DNA from: Rhodospirillales bacterium
Lineage (GTDB): Bacteria; Pseudomonadota; Alphaproteobacteria; Rhodospirillales; 2-12-FULL-67-15
NCBI GenBank assembly: GCA_009693905.1
Contig: SHWG01000003.1
Coordinates: 1-40,632, forward strand
Direction: 5' to 3'
Length of the DNA stretch: 40,632 bases
This document shows positions 8,978 to 17,190 of the stretch, piece after piece (positions within the stretch are counted from its first letter, which is position 1; each line of letters begins with the position of its first letter). The notes under the pieces are model-generated. The model was not told the DNA's origin. It was given only the letters and a program-made list of their open reading frames with translations, and ran no database searches. A program made the translations under genes and the position numbers.

Positions 8978-9754
8978 ATGCCGCTCCGCCCGCAACCATC
9001 GTCGATCCTGATCACCGGCGCCTCCAGCGGGCTTGGCCGGGCGTTGGCGGTTTGGTACGCCCGTCCCAGCGCGCGGCTCTGTCTCTCCGGGCGCGATTCG
9101 GCCAGGCTCGCCGAGACGCACGCCGCGTGCGTGAGCCGCGGCGCGAACGTCGAGGTTTCGACGGTGGACGTTACCGATCGGGCGGCAATGAGCGCCTGGA
9201 TCGCCGGCGCCGACGCCGCGGGCCCGCTCGATCTCGTGATCGCCAACGCCGGAATTTCCGGCGGCACCGGCGGGCAGGGCGAAGACGAAACCCAGACCCG
9301 GGCCATTTTCGAGGTGAATTTCACCGGCGTCGTCAACACCGTCTGGCCCGCGATCCGGGCGATGCGCCCGCGGCGCCGGGGCCAGATCGCGATCATCGCC
9401 TCGCTCGCGGGCTATCGGGGCTTGCCCGGCGCGCCCGCCTATGCGGCGAGCAAGGCTGCGGCGAAAACGTGGGGCGAAGGCTTGCGCGGTTGGCTGAAAC
9501 CGGACGGCATTTCGGTCAACGTCGTGTGCCCGGGGTTCGTGACGACGCGGATGACGGCGGCGAACCGATTCCCGATGCCGTTCCGGATGGACGCGGACAA
9601 GGCGGCCGGGATTATCGCAGCGGGCCTCGGGCGCGATAAGCCCCGGATCAGCTTTCCCTGGCCGCTCGCGTTCGCAACCTGGCTGTTCGCGGCGCTGCCG
9701 CCGGCGTGGACCGATCCGCTGCTCGCCCGGATGCCGAGGAAGGGCAATGCGTAA
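8978..9754 (+). CDS. SDR family oxidoreductase
   Basis: This is a classical short-chain dehydrogenase/reductase of 258 residues. It has the NAD(P)-binding TGASSGLG at 13-20, the NAG motif (IANAGIS), a catalytic Ser in IIASLAGYRG and the YxxxK motif YAASK. A hydrophobic C-terminal stretch (PWPLAFATWLFAALPPAW) could be a membrane anchor or a hydrophobic pocket, as in KDSR-like reductases. The frame is open to 8918, but ATG 8978 gives the normal SDR N-terminus. The stop at 9754 abuts the mltG stop at 9755 on the other strand. The substrate is not predictable from sequence. Confidence 0.85.
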   Translation: MPLRPQPSSILITGASSGLGRALAVWYARPSARLCLSGRDSARLAETHAACVSRGANVEVSTVDVTDRAAMSAWIAGADAAGPLDLVIANAGISGGTGGQGEDETQTRAIFEVNFTGVVNTVWPAIRAMRPRRRGQIAIIASLAGYRGLPGAPAYAASKAAAKTWGEGLRGWLKPDGISVNVVCPGFVTTRMTAANRFPMPFRMDADKAAGIIAAGLGRDKPRISFPWPLAFATWLFAALPPAWTDPLLARMPRKGNA

Positions 9755-10813
9755 TCATCGGGACGGCGGCGGATTTTGTTCTTTGCCGCGCTCGTTCTGG
9801 ATTTTGCGCCAGCGGGCGACGTTGCGGTTGTGCTCTTCGAGGGTTTTCGCGAACACGTGTCCGCCCGAGCCGTCGGCGACGAAGTATAGTTCGTCCGAGA
9901 TCATCGGGTTGAGCACGGCTTCGAGCGCGGCCCGGCCGGGATTGGCGATCGGCGTCGGCGGAAGTCCGGCGCGCGTGTAGGTGTTGAACGGGTGGTCGGT
10001 TTCGAGATCGGCGTGCGCGAGCGCGCGGGGTAATCCCCCCTCGCCCCGACCGAGGCCGTAGATCACGGTCGGGTCCGATTGCAGTTTCATGTTCGCCTTG
10101 AGGCGGTTCAGGAACACCGCGGCGACGCGGGGCCGCTCCGCCGCCACCCCGGTTTCCTTCTCGACGATGGACGCGAGTGCCAGCGCCTCCTCGGCGGTCT
10201 TGATGACCGGCGGGACGGCGCCCCCCGATAGGGGCGCCTTATCCGTTGCGCGCGGGGTTAAGCCCGCGCGCCCCGCCCAGGCCCGGGCGAGGGTCTCGCG
10301 CATCGCCTCTTCCATCCGGTCCACGATTCCCTGGCGGGAATCGCCCCAAGAATAATGATAGGTCTCGGGCAGCAGCCGCCCCTCGGCCGGAACGCGGCCG
10401 ACCTGACCTTCGAGCCCTTCGGTCTGGGCGAGGAGCGCCAATGCCTGCTTGACCGTGAGGCCCTCGGGGATGGTGACCCGGCGCACCACGGTGCGCCCGC
10501 TTTGCATCAGGCGGATCGCGGCCAGCGCGCTCGTTTGCGGCGGGAACTCGTATTCGCCGGCGCGAAGCGGACCCGCGCGCCCGAGCGCGCGGGCGGCAAG
10601 GCGAAACAGCCGGGGATCGACGATCACGCCCGCCTCGAGCAGGCGCCGGGCGATGCCTTCACTCCCCGCTCCCTTCGGGACGACAACGGCACGAGCGGCA
10701 GCTAGTGGCCCCGGCGCGTCGAGCCGGACCCACGCGATCTGGGCGGCGAGCGCGAGGCCAAGCAGAAAGAGCGCGAACAGGATGAGGGCGGCGCGAACGG
10801 GCCGAATGGCCAC
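9755..10813 (-). CDS. mltG: Endolytic murein transglycosylase MltG
   Basis: MltG cleaves nascent glycan strands at the inner membrane and sets peptidoglycan chain length. The 352-residue product starts at a GTG. It has one N-terminal transmembrane helix (about 8-28), a LysM-like region (VVVPKGAGSEGIARRLLEAGV), and the YceG catalytic domain with the catalytic Glu in ALASIVEKETG and the downstream QSDPTVIYGLG. It lies 11 bases after fabF. In many Proteobacteria yceG sits directly downstream of acpP/fabF, as here. Confidence 0.93.
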   Translation of the reverse strand: MAIRPVRAALILFALFLLGLALAAQIAWVRLDAPGPLAAARAVVVPKGAGSEGIARRLLEAGVIVDPRLFRLAARALGRAGPLRAGEYEFPPQTSALAAIRLMQSGRTVVRRVTIPEGLTVKQALALLAQTEGLEGQVGRVPAEGRLLPETYHYSWGDSRQGIVDRMEEAMRETLARAWAGRAGLTPRATDKAPLSGGAVPPVIKTAEEALALASIVEKETGVAAERPRVAAVFLNRLKANMKLQSDPTVIYGLGRGEGGLPRALAHADLETDHPFNTYTRAGLPPTPIANPGRAALEAVLNPMISDELYFVADGSGGHVFAKTLEEHNRNVARWRKIQNERGKEQNPPPSR

Positions 10814-10824
10814 CGTCGTCCCCG

Positions 10825-12108
10825 TCAGTGAAGGGCCTTGAAGACGAGGGAAGCGTTGGTGCCGCCGAAGCCGAAGGAATTGGAGAGCGCCGCGCGAACC
10901 GGGCGCTCTTTCGCCCGGTGGGGAACAAGGTCGATGTCGATGCCGTCGGAAGGGTTGTCGAGATTGAGCGTCGGCGGCACGATGCCGTGGTTGATGGCGA
11001 GGATCGAGAAGATCGCCTCGACCGCGCCCGCGGCGCCGAGCAGATGCCCGATCGAGGACTTGGTCGAGGACATGGAGATTTTGTAGGCGGCATCCCCGAA
11101 CACCCGCTTGACCGCGTTAAATTCGATCTCGTCGCCGAGCGGAGTCGAAGTGCCGTGGGCGTTGACGTAGTCGATATCCTCGGGGTTCATCTCGGCGCGC
11201 TTGAGCGCCATTTTCATGCACCGCTGCGCGCCGTCGCCGTCGGGCGCCGGGGCGGTGATGTGATGGGCGTCGCCCGAGAGGCCATAGCCGACCACCTCGG
11301 CGTAGATCTTCGCGCCGCGTCGCTTGGCGTGCTCGTATTCCTCCAGCACCACGATTCCGGCGCCGTCGCCCATGACGAAACCGTCGCGGGCCTTGTCCCA
11401 GGGACGGGAGGCCTTTTCCGGCGTGTCGTTGAATTTGGTCGCGAGCGCGCGCGCGGCACAGAACCCCGCCATCCCGACGCGGCAAACGGCGGCCTCGGTT
11501 CCGCCCGCGACCATCACGTCGGCGTCGTCCCACAGGATCAGCCGCGCGGCGTCGCCGATGGCGTGCGCCCCGGTCGAGCACGCGGTCACGACCGCGTGGT
11601 TCGGCCCCTTGAAGCCGTGGCGGATGGAGACGTGACCGGAAACGAGGTTGATCAGGCTCGCGGGAATAAAGAACGGACTCACGCGCCGGGCTTGCCCCGC
11701 TTCGACAACGGCCGAGGTGCGCGCGATTTCCGACAGCCCGCCGATGCCGGAGCCGATCAAGACCCCGGTCCGGCAGCGATCCTCGTCGTTATCCGGCGCC
11801 CAGCCCGAATCTCGGATCGCCTGAACCGCCGCGGCAAGGCCGTAGATAATGAAATCGTCCATCCGCCGCTGGTCTTTCGGCGGGATCCAGTCGTCGGGAT
11901 TGAAAAGACCCGAGGCGGTTTCCCCGCGCGGCACCTGGCCGGCGATCTTGGCGGGGAGGTCGGAGGTGTCGAAGGACTGAATCGAACGAATGCCGGAACG
12001 ACCGACAAGCAAGTCGCCCCAGTTCTTCGCAACGCCGACGCCGAGCGGGGAAACGATTCCGAGCCCGGTGACGACGACGCGTCTCGTGGAATCAAGCGCG
12101 CGGCCCAT
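10825..12108 (-). CDS. fabF: Beta-ketoacyl-ACP synthase II FabF
   Basis: FabF condenses malonyl-ACP with acyl-ACP in type II fatty-acid elongation. The 427-residue protein has the Cys-His-His triad of KAS II: the nucleophilic Cys in TACSTGAHAIG, the first His in NAHGTSTPLGDE and the second in SSIGHLLGAAGAVEA. The N-terminus RRVVVTGLGIVSPLG is typical of the family. It lies between acpP (45 bases upstream) and mltG, the usual cluster. Confidence 0.96.
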   Translation of the reverse strand: MGRALDSTRRVVVTGLGIVSPLGVGVAKNWGDLLVGRSGIRSIQSFDTSDLPAKIAGQVPRGETASGLFNPDDWIPPKDQRRMDDFIIYGLAAAVQAIRDSGWAPDNDEDRCRTGVLIGSGIGGLSEIARTSAVVEAGQARRVSPFFIPASLINLVSGHVSIRHGFKGPNHAVVTACSTGAHAIGDAARLILWDDADVMVAGGTEAAVCRVGMAGFCAARALATKFNDTPEKASRPWDKARDGFVMGDGAGIVVLEEYEHAKRRGAKIYAEVVGYGLSGDAHHITAPAPDGDGAQRCMKMALKRAEMNPEDIDYVNAHGTSTPLGDEIEFNAVKRVFGDAAYKISMSSTKSSIGHLLGAAGAVEAIFSILAINHGIVPPTLNLDNPSDGIDIDLVPHRAKERPVRAALSNSFGFGGTNASLVFKALH

Positions 12109-12153
12109 TAAATTTTACGAATCCGGGATTGGAGCGGAAGCAATCCGAACCGC

Positions 12154-12393
12154 TCACTTTTTCGCTTGGGACTGGATGAAACCGATGACGTCCTTGATGG
12201 TCTGGATCTTTTCGGCGGCATCATCGGGAATTTCAATGCCGAATTCCTCCTCGAACGCCATGACCAGCTCGACGGTATCGAGGCTGTCGGCGCCCAGGTC
12301 CTCGATGAAATGGGCTCCCTCCACCACCTTCGAGGCCTCGACCCCCAGGTGTTCGACAACAATTTTTTTCACGCGTTCGGCGACGTCGCTCAT
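12154..12393 (-). CDS. acpP: Acyl carrier protein
   Basis: This is the fatty-acid acyl carrier protein, 79 residues and acidic, with Ser37 in the DSLD motif that receives 4'-phosphopantetheine. Two in-frame ATGs lie close together (12399 and 12393). A TTGAGG Shine-Dalgarno element lies 9 bases before the second, so 12393 was chosen, giving the standard start [10 protein letters not shown]. It is the first gene after a terminator that separates it from fabG. Confidence 0.95.
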   Translation of the reverse strand: MSDVAERVKKIVVEHLGVEASKVVEGAHFIEDLGADSLDTVELVMAFEEEFGIEIPDDAAEKIQTIKDVIGFIQSQAKK

Positions 12394-12516
12394 GATCATT
12401 GACCTCAAATTCGTTGATGGCCGCCAGCCCCGAAGAGCGTCTCGAAGCACCCGGGTCGATGCCGCGGCGGGCGGTTTCCTAGCACAATTTACCCGCCTTG
12501 GGTGGGAAACAGAAGG

Positions 12517-12547
12517 AAAAAAAACGCTGCCCGGCACGCCGAGCCGG
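12517..12547 (-). terminator. Rho-independent-type terminator after fabG
   Basis: On the minus strand a CCGGC/GCCGG stem (12547-12543 and 12535-12531) starts directly after the fabG stop codon. Six bases later comes an uninterrupted run of eight T (A-run at 12517-12524 on the plus strand). The gap between stem and T-run is longer than ideal, so strength is uncertain. It would separate fabD-fabG from acpP-fabF-mltG. Confidence 0.55.
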
Positions 12548-13285
12548 TCAAATCATCGCCATCCCGCCATTGACGTGAATCGTCTGGCCGGTGACGTAGG
12601 CCGCCTCCGCGCTCGCGAGGTAAACCACGGCGGCGGCGACATCGGCGGGCGTTCCCAGCCGGCCGGCGGGAATGGCCTTGACGAGCTCCCGGCGCTGGTC
12701 CTCGGCGAGCGATAAAATCATGGCGGTGTCGATGGCCCCGGGCGCGACGCAGTTGACCGTTATGTTGCGCGATGCGACCTCCTGGGCGAGCGCCTTCGAC
12801 ATCCCCACCAGGCCGGCCTTGGAGGCGGCATAGTTGACCTGGCCCAGATTGCCGGTCGCGCCGACGATCGAGGCGATCGAGACGATCCGCCCCCACCGCT
12901 TCTTCATCATGCCGCGAAGACAGGCACGGCTGAGGCGAAAGGCGGCGGTCAGGTTGACGTCGAGGACTTTCTGCCAATCCTCGTCCTTCATCCTGACCGC
13001 GAGATTGTCGCGGGCGAGACCGGCGTTGTTAATCAGGATATCCACGCCTCCCAGCGCCGCTTTTGCCGCCTTGACAAGCGAATCGGCGGCGGCGGGATCG
13101 GAAAGATCGGCGGGCAGCGCCCGCGCGCGTTCACCCAGTTCGGCGGCGAGCGCACGGAGCGCATCCACGCGGGTGCCCGAAAGACCGACGGTGGCGCCTT
13201 CGGCATGGAGCGCGCGCGCGATCGCGCCACCTATGCCCCCGGAGGCCCCCGTCACCAGCGCGCACTTGCCGCGAAGATCGAACAT
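12548..13285 (-). CDS. fabG: 3-oxoacyl-ACP reductase FabG
   Basis: FabG is the NADPH-dependent reductase of fatty-acid elongation. The 245-residue SDR has TGASGGIG near residue 13, [10 protein letters not shown], the Asn of [11 protein letters not shown], Ser in [11 protein letters not shown] and YAASKAG, so the complete N-S-Y-K tetrad is present. The C-terminus [15 protein letters not shown] is characteristic of FabG. It is located between fabD and acpP. Confidence 0.95.
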   Translation of the reverse strand: MFDLRGKCALVTGASGGIGGAIARALHAEGATVGLSGTRVDALRALAAELGERARALPADLSDPAAADSLVKAAKAALGGVDILINNAGLARDNLAVRMKDEDWQKVLDVNLTAAFRLSRACLRGMMKKRWGRIVSIASIVGATGNLGQVNYAASKAGLVGMSKALAQEVASRNITVNCVAPGAIDTAMILSLAEDQRRELVKAIPAGRLGTPADVAAAVVYLASAEAAYVTGQTIHVNGGMAMI

Positions 13286-13309
13286 GAATAAGTCCTCCGG
13301 GATGTCGAA

Positions 13310-14251
13310 CTAAAGGGTTTTCAGGATGGTCTCGACGTCGGCCGGAATGCCGACGCTGGTCGCGTTGATTTCCGGCGCGACCCGCTTGCAAAGGCCGGCG
13401 AGGACCTTTCCGGCGCCCAGCTCCACAATCCGATCGACACCCTGTTCCCGCAAAAACTCGACGCTCTCGCGCCAACGGACCAGGCCGGTCACCTGTTCGC
13501 CAAGCCGGCGGCGGATTTCGCCGATCTCGCTCACCGGCCGGGCAGTGACGTTGGCGATGACCGGCACCACGGGCGCGTGCATGCGGACATTGACCAACGC
13601 CTTGAGCATGACTTCCGCCGCCGGCGCCATCAAGGAGCAATGGAACGGGGCGCTTACCGGCAGCAACAGGGCGCGCTTCGCGCCCTTGGTCTTGGCGATA
13701 ACGACCGCGCGCTCGACCGCGGTTTTATGACCGCTCACCACCACCTGGCCCGGCGCGTTGTCGTTGGCGGCGTCGCACACCTCGCCTTGCGCGGCTTCGG
13801 CGGCGACGGCCCGCGCCGCCTGGAGATCGAGCCCGAGCAGCGCCGCCATCGCGCCGAGGCCGACCGGAACCGCTTCTTGCATGGCCAGGCCGCGGGTCTT
13901 GAGCAGCCGGGCCGCGTCCGCGAGATCGAAAGTGCCGGCGACGGCGAGCGCGGAATATTCGCCAAGACTATGTCCGGCGACAAACGCCGCCCCGCGGGCG
14001 AGATCGAACCCGCCCTCGCGCTCCAACGTGCGCACGATCGCGAGACTCACCGCCATCAGGGCGGGCTGGGCGTTTTCGGTGAGCGTGAGTTCATCCTCGG
14101 GCCCCTCGAACATGAGGCGGCTGAGATTTTGTTCGAGGGCATCGTCCACCTCCTCGAAGGCCTGGCGGGCGGAGACGAAGGCGGCGGCCAATTCACGACC
14201 CATGCCGACCGCCTGGGAACCTTGGCCCGGGAACACGAACGCGCGCGTCAT
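13310..14251 (-). CDS. fabD: Malonyl-CoA:ACP transacylase FabD
   Basis: FabD transfers malonyl groups from CoA to ACP. The 313-residue product shows [14 protein letters not shown] at 5-18, the nucleophile elbow [11 protein letters not shown] with Ser95, and the catalytic His204 in [10 protein letters not shown]. The frame is open upstream to 14704 (across the rpsF start region on the other strand), but the conserved N-terminus and the divergent promoter fix the start at 14251. It is the first gene of fabD-fabG. Confidence 0.95.
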   Translation of the reverse strand: MTRAFVFPGQGSQAVGMGRELAAAFVSARQAFEEVDDALEQNLSRLMFEGPEDELTLTENAQPALMAVSLAIVRTLEREGGFDLARGAAFVAGHSLGEYSALAVAGTFDLADAARLLKTRGLAMQEAVPVGLGAMAALLGLDLQAARAVAAEAAQGEVCDAANDNAPGQVVVSGHKTAVERAVVIAKTKGAKRALLLPVSAPFHCSLMAPAAEVMLKALVNVRMHAPVVPVIANVTARPVSEIGEIRRRLGEQVTGLVRWRESVEFLREQGVDRIVELGAGKVLAGLCKRVAPEINATSVGIPADVETILKTL

Positions 14252-14305
14252 GGCTGGCGATTTTCCAGGCTTTCCAGCAAGATTGGCCTCGCTGCTTGGG
14301 GCGGA

Positions 14306-14334
14306 GTGATAGCGGCCCCCTGGTCTTGCCTCAA
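14306..14334 (-). promoter_or_regulatory. Candidate fabD promoter
   Basis: On the minus strand TTGAGG (14334-14329) and TATCAC (14311-14306) are separated by 17 bases, about 55 bases upstream of the fabD start. The match is moderate. Its -35 overlaps that of the rpsF promoter on the other strand. Confidence 0.4.
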
Positions 14335-14353
14335 GAGTTTCTTCGTGTATAGT
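14326..14353 (+). promoter_or_regulatory. Candidate rpsF operon promoter
   Basis: TTGCCT (14326-14331) is followed after 16 bases by TATAGT (14348-14353), a good sigma-70 type match (5 of 6 at -10). It would start an mRNA with a leader of about 125 bases before the rpsF start codon. Confidence 0.6.
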
Positions 14354-14359
14354 GCGCGC

Positions 14360-14485
14360 CTTCTTAAACCTCCTTGCCAGCCGCGGATTGCGGCCGGCTA
14401 TGCCCGCGAAACGATGCGGCTTTTTTGGGAACCGATCCCGGAAAAACCGATGCGGGATGAGACAACCCGAAGGGAGACTGGAATT
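14360..14485 (+). promoter_or_regulatory. Structured 5' leader of the rpsF operon
   Basis: The leader contains a GC-rich imperfect stem (GCCCGC 14402-14407 with GCGGC 14416-14420) directly followed by six T (14421-14426), which resembles an attenuator. A second hairpin, ATCCCG (14435-14440) with CGGGAT (14453-14458), precedes the Shine-Dalgarno AGGGAG (14471-14476). S6:S18 complexes are known to bind rpsF leaders in many bacteria; this leader is a candidate for that control, inferred from position and structure only. Confidence 0.4.
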
Positions 14486-14995
14486 TTGACTTACTACGAA
14501 AACGTCTTTATCGCGCGCCAGGATATCTCCCAGCCTCAGGCCGAGGCCCTGGGCGAAGCCTTCGCCAAGGTTGTCTCCGACCTCGGCGGCACGGTGACCA
14601 AGCGCGAATACTGGGGCCTGCGCAACCTCGCCTTCCGCATCAAAAAGAACCGCAAGGGACACTATCTGCTCCTCAATCTCGACGGGCCGCCGGCGGCCGT
14701 GCACGAGATGGAGCGACAGATGCGTATCAACGAGGACGTTGTCCGTTATATGACCGTCCGGGTCGAGGCGCTGGAGGAAGAACCCTCGGCGATGATGCGC
14801 GCCCGCGACCAGCGTGACGAACGCCCGGGGCGTGGCGACCGCTTTGGCGGCGGCGGCTTCGGCGGCGGCGGAGGCTTCGGCGGCGATCGCTTCGGCAGCG
14901 GAGGCTTCGGCGGTGACCGCGACCGCCCGCGCCGACCCCGCACCGACGAAGGCGGCTCAGGCCCGGATGTCGGCGGCAATGGAGGCGGCGCATGA
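14486..14995 (+). CDS. rpsF: 30S ribosomal protein S6 with Gly/Arg-rich tail
   Basis: S6 binds S18 and 16S rRNA in the 30S platform. The core [14 protein letters not shown] to about residue 105 is a normal alphaproteobacterial S6. The start is a TTG at 14486, with AGGGAG 9 bases upstream; no ATG gives the expected N-terminus, and the long upstream frame is non-conserved. After the core there is a ~55-residue tail of Gly, Phe, Arg and Asp repeats (GGGGFGG and GGDRFGSGG type) of low complexity. The stop overlaps the rpsR start (ATGA). Confidence 0.93.
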   Translation: MTYYENVFIARQDISQPQAEALGEAFAKVVSDLGGTVTKREYWGLRNLAFRIKKNRKGHYLLLNLDGPPAAVHEMERQMRINEDVVRYMTVRVEALEEEPSAMMRARDQRDERPGRGDRFGGGGFGGGGGFGGDRFGSGGFGGDRDRPRRPRTDEGGSGPDVGGNGGGA

Positions 14996-15243
14996 GCGAC
15001 ACACGCAAGCCCGCCGGGCGCGGCGGCACCTTTTTCCGCCGCCGCAAGAGTTGCCCTTTCACCGGCGATAAGGCTCCGAAGATCGACTACAAGGACGTGC
15101 GGCTTCTGATGCGCTTCATTTCCGAGCGCGGCAAGATCGTGCCGAGCCGCATCACGGCCGTATCCGCCAAAAAGCAACGCGAGCTCGCCACCGCCATCAA
15201 ACGGGCCCGCTTCCTGGCGCTGATTCCCTACGCGGTGCGTTGA
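14992..15243 (+). CDS. rpsR: 30S ribosomal protein S18
   Basis: S18 is an 83-residue small-subunit protein that pairs with S6. Motifs RRKSCPF near residue 17, IDYKDVRLL and the C-terminal [20 protein letters not shown] are diagnostic. The single conserved Cys in the zinc-independent form is present (Cys21). The start overlaps the rpsF stop, giving tight coupling of the S6:S18 pair. Confidence 0.96.
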   Translation: MSDTRKPAGRGGTFFRRRKSCPFTGDKAPKIDYKDVRLLMRFISERGKIVPSRITAVSAKKQRELATAIKRARFLALIPYAVR

Positions 15244-15283
15244 GAGAGCCGCGGCGGTCGGCGCCGGTGCGGCGTCGTCGAAA

Positions 15284-16318
15284 ATGGCCCCACAGCCACC
15301 CCCCAGAACCAGCTCTAGAGACTTGCTTTTTGCCGTGGCCGCCGGCGTGGCAAGCGCGCTCGTCGGGCTCGCGTTTCTCGCCCGCGCGCCGGCCGTCATC
15401 CTTCTGATTTATCTCGGACCGCTGCCGCTGATGCTGGCGGGCCTGGGACTCGGCCTGCGCGCCGCGGCCGCCGCCGCGGGCGTGGGCGTGCTGGTTTCGA
15501 GTCTTCTCGCCGGAGCGCCCGCCGCGCTCCTCTACGCGGTCGGGCACGCGCTGCCTTCGCTGATCGTCGTTTGGTTCGGACTCATGCAACGCCCAGGCGT
15601 GAATATTCTGGTCGGCGGATCGAAGGAGGACGACGCGAACAACGGTCCGGCCGCAAGCCCGATCCCGGGGCCGATGTGGTACCCGCACGGACACATTGCC
15701 GCCTGGCTCTCGGCTTTGGCGGCGGCGATGATCGCGTGCGCCGCGCTGGTGTTTTCCTCGGACGAGGGATTCCGCGCCACCGTGACCGAGCACGTCAAAC
15801 GGGGGCTTTCCGCCCTGCTCCCCATGCTCGGCGGGACCGACCGGACCCAGATCATCGCCACCATAGTCGGCCCTTTCCCCGGCTGGATCGGAATTTCGTG
15901 GGCGGCGATGGGCGTGGTTAACGCCGTCGCCGCCGAGAGCATCCTCGCCCGGGCCGGACGGGCGCTGCGGCCGAAACCGGCCTGGGCGGATTTTACGCTT
16001 CCGGACTGGCTTTCCTGGGCCTTGGTCGGGGCCGCTTTGTTGGCGTTGATCGGGCCGGGGGATGTGGGGTATATGGGGCGCAACCTGACGCTGGCGCTGG
16101 CGCTCCCGCATTTCCTCCTGGGGCTTGCGATCGTGCATGGGCTGGTCGATCGGACGCCGCATCCGAACGCTCTTCTTGCCGGCTTTTACGTCGTCCTGTT
16201 CGTTTCCGCCTGGGCCCTTCTCGCCGTGGCGGCGCTAGGCGTGCTGGAACACTGGATTGGGATCCGCAACCGGATTCCCGGCGGCCCCCGACCCGGATCG
16301 AACGCGCCCGGGATTTGA
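15284..16318 (+). CDS. DUF2232 polytopic membrane protein
   Basis: The 344-residue protein is strongly hydrophobic, with about eight predicted membrane segments (for example [20 protein letters not shown] near the N-terminus and [19 protein letters not shown] near the C-terminus). It matches the DUF2232 family in overall character and in its place between rpsR and rplI, where alphaproteobacteria usually keep this gene. DUF2232 is related to the Gram-positive YybS family. Its function is unknown. The start ATG at 15284 leaves a 40-base gap after rpsR. Confidence 0.85.
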   Translation: MAPQPPPRTSSRDLLFAVAAGVASALVGLAFLARAPAVILLIYLGPLPLMLAGLGLGLRAAAAAAGVGVLVSSLLAGAPAALLYAVGHALPSLIVVWFGLMQRPGVNILVGGSKEDDANNGPAASPIPGPMWYPHGHIAAWLSALAAAMIACAALVFSSDEGFRATVTEHVKRGLSALLPMLGGTDRTQIIATIVGPFPGWIGISWAAMGVVNAVAAESILARAGRALRPKPAWADFTLPDWLSWALVGAALLALIGPGDVGYMGRNLTLALALPHFLLGLAIVHGLVDRTPHPNALLAGFYVVLFVSAWALLAVAALGVLEHWIGIRNRIPGGPRPGSNAPGI

Positions 16319-16344
16319 GTAAGATTTTTTTAGGAGAACGTACG

Positions 16345-17031
16345 ATGGAAGTCATTCTGCTCGAACGCGTCGCCAAGCTCGGCCAAATGGGCGAGGTGGT
16401 CAAGGTCAAGGCCGGTTACGCGCGCAATTATTTGCTGCCGCGCAAAAAGGCCCTGCGGGCGACCGAAGAAAACAAGAAGCAGTTCGAGTCCCGCCGCACC
16501 CAGCTCGAGACCCAGAACGTCTCGCGCAAAACGGAAGCCGACCGGATCTCCGGCAAGATGAAGGGGCTTTCCGTCGTCCTTATCCGCCAGGCTGGCGAAG
16601 CCGGCCAGCTCTACGGCTCGGTCAGCACCCGCGACATCGCCACCGGCGTCAAGGACTCAGGGTTCACCGTCGATCGCCAGCAAGTGGAACTGAATACGCC
16701 GATCAAGACCCTCGGCCTGTTCCAGGTCCCGGTGCATCTCCATCCCGAAATCGCGGTGACAGTCACGGTCAACGTCGCCCGCTCGGCCGAGGAAGCGAAA
16801 ATCCAGGCCAAGACCGGCGCCGCGGTCGTTCACGGCGACCGGGCGAAGGACGAACAAATCGCGATCGAGGAAGCGCGCCTTCGGGCCGAAGCGTTGTTCG
16901 AGGAAGGCGCCGGCCCGCGCGCGGAAGGCGAAGCGAAAGACGGGGCCGAACCGGCCGCGGCCGCCGCGCCCGAAGCCACGGCCGAACCCGAGGCCAAAGC
17001 CAAAACAAAAAAAGCCAAGAAAAAGGAATAG
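16345..17031 (+). CDS. rplI: 50S ribosomal protein L9 with long C-terminal tail
   Basis: L9 binds 23S rRNA near the L1 stalk and helps keep the reading frame. [19 protein letters not shown] is the canonical N-domain; a connecting helix and the C-domain follow. AGGAG at 16332-16336 lies 8 bases before ATG 16345, which fixes the start; an upstream in-frame start at 16315 is unlikely. At 228 residues it is about 75 longer than the E. coli protein. The extra part is an Ala/Glu-rich then Lys-rich tail ending KTKKAKKKE. Confidence 0.95.
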   Translation: MEVILLERVAKLGQMGEVVKVKAGYARNYLLPRKKALRATEENKKQFESRRTQLETQNVSRKTEADRISGKMKGLSVVLIRQAGEAGQLYGSVSTRDIATGVKDSGFTVDRQQVELNTPIKTLGLFQVPVHLHPEIAVTVTVNVARSAEEAKIQAKTGAAVVHGDRAKDEQIAIEEARLRAEALFEEGAGPRAEGEAKDGAEPAAAAAPEATAEPEAKAKTKKAKKKE

Positions 17032-17052
17032 CGCCGAGGCGGCGCCTCGGCG
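17032..17052 (+). terminator. Hairpin after rplI
   Basis: A perfect 9-bp inverted repeat CGCCGAGGC/GCCTCGGCG with a 3-base loop starts directly after the rplI stop codon. No T-run follows, so it may be a weak or Rho-assisted terminator, or an mRNA 3' stabiliser. Confidence 0.45.
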
Positions 17053-17092
17053 GCGGGGAATATAGCCGTATTATGCGTGCCGTTATTTAGGG

Positions 17093-17098
17093 TATAAT
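17093..17098 (+). promoter_or_regulatory. Candidate -10 element for cfa
   Basis: A perfect TATAAT lies 92 bases upstream of the cfa start, inside the palindrome GGTATAATACC (17091-17101). No good -35 is present at 16-18 bases upstream (best TTATGC at 17071), so this may be a regulated or alternative-sigma promoter. Confidence 0.4.
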
Positions 17099-17190
17099 AC
17101 CACCCGCTCCATCCTGGGTTATCGGCTGGAACACCGAACAAAAACAATAATCTTCGCGATCAAGAACATCCGTGGCCCGAGGGAAAAGCC

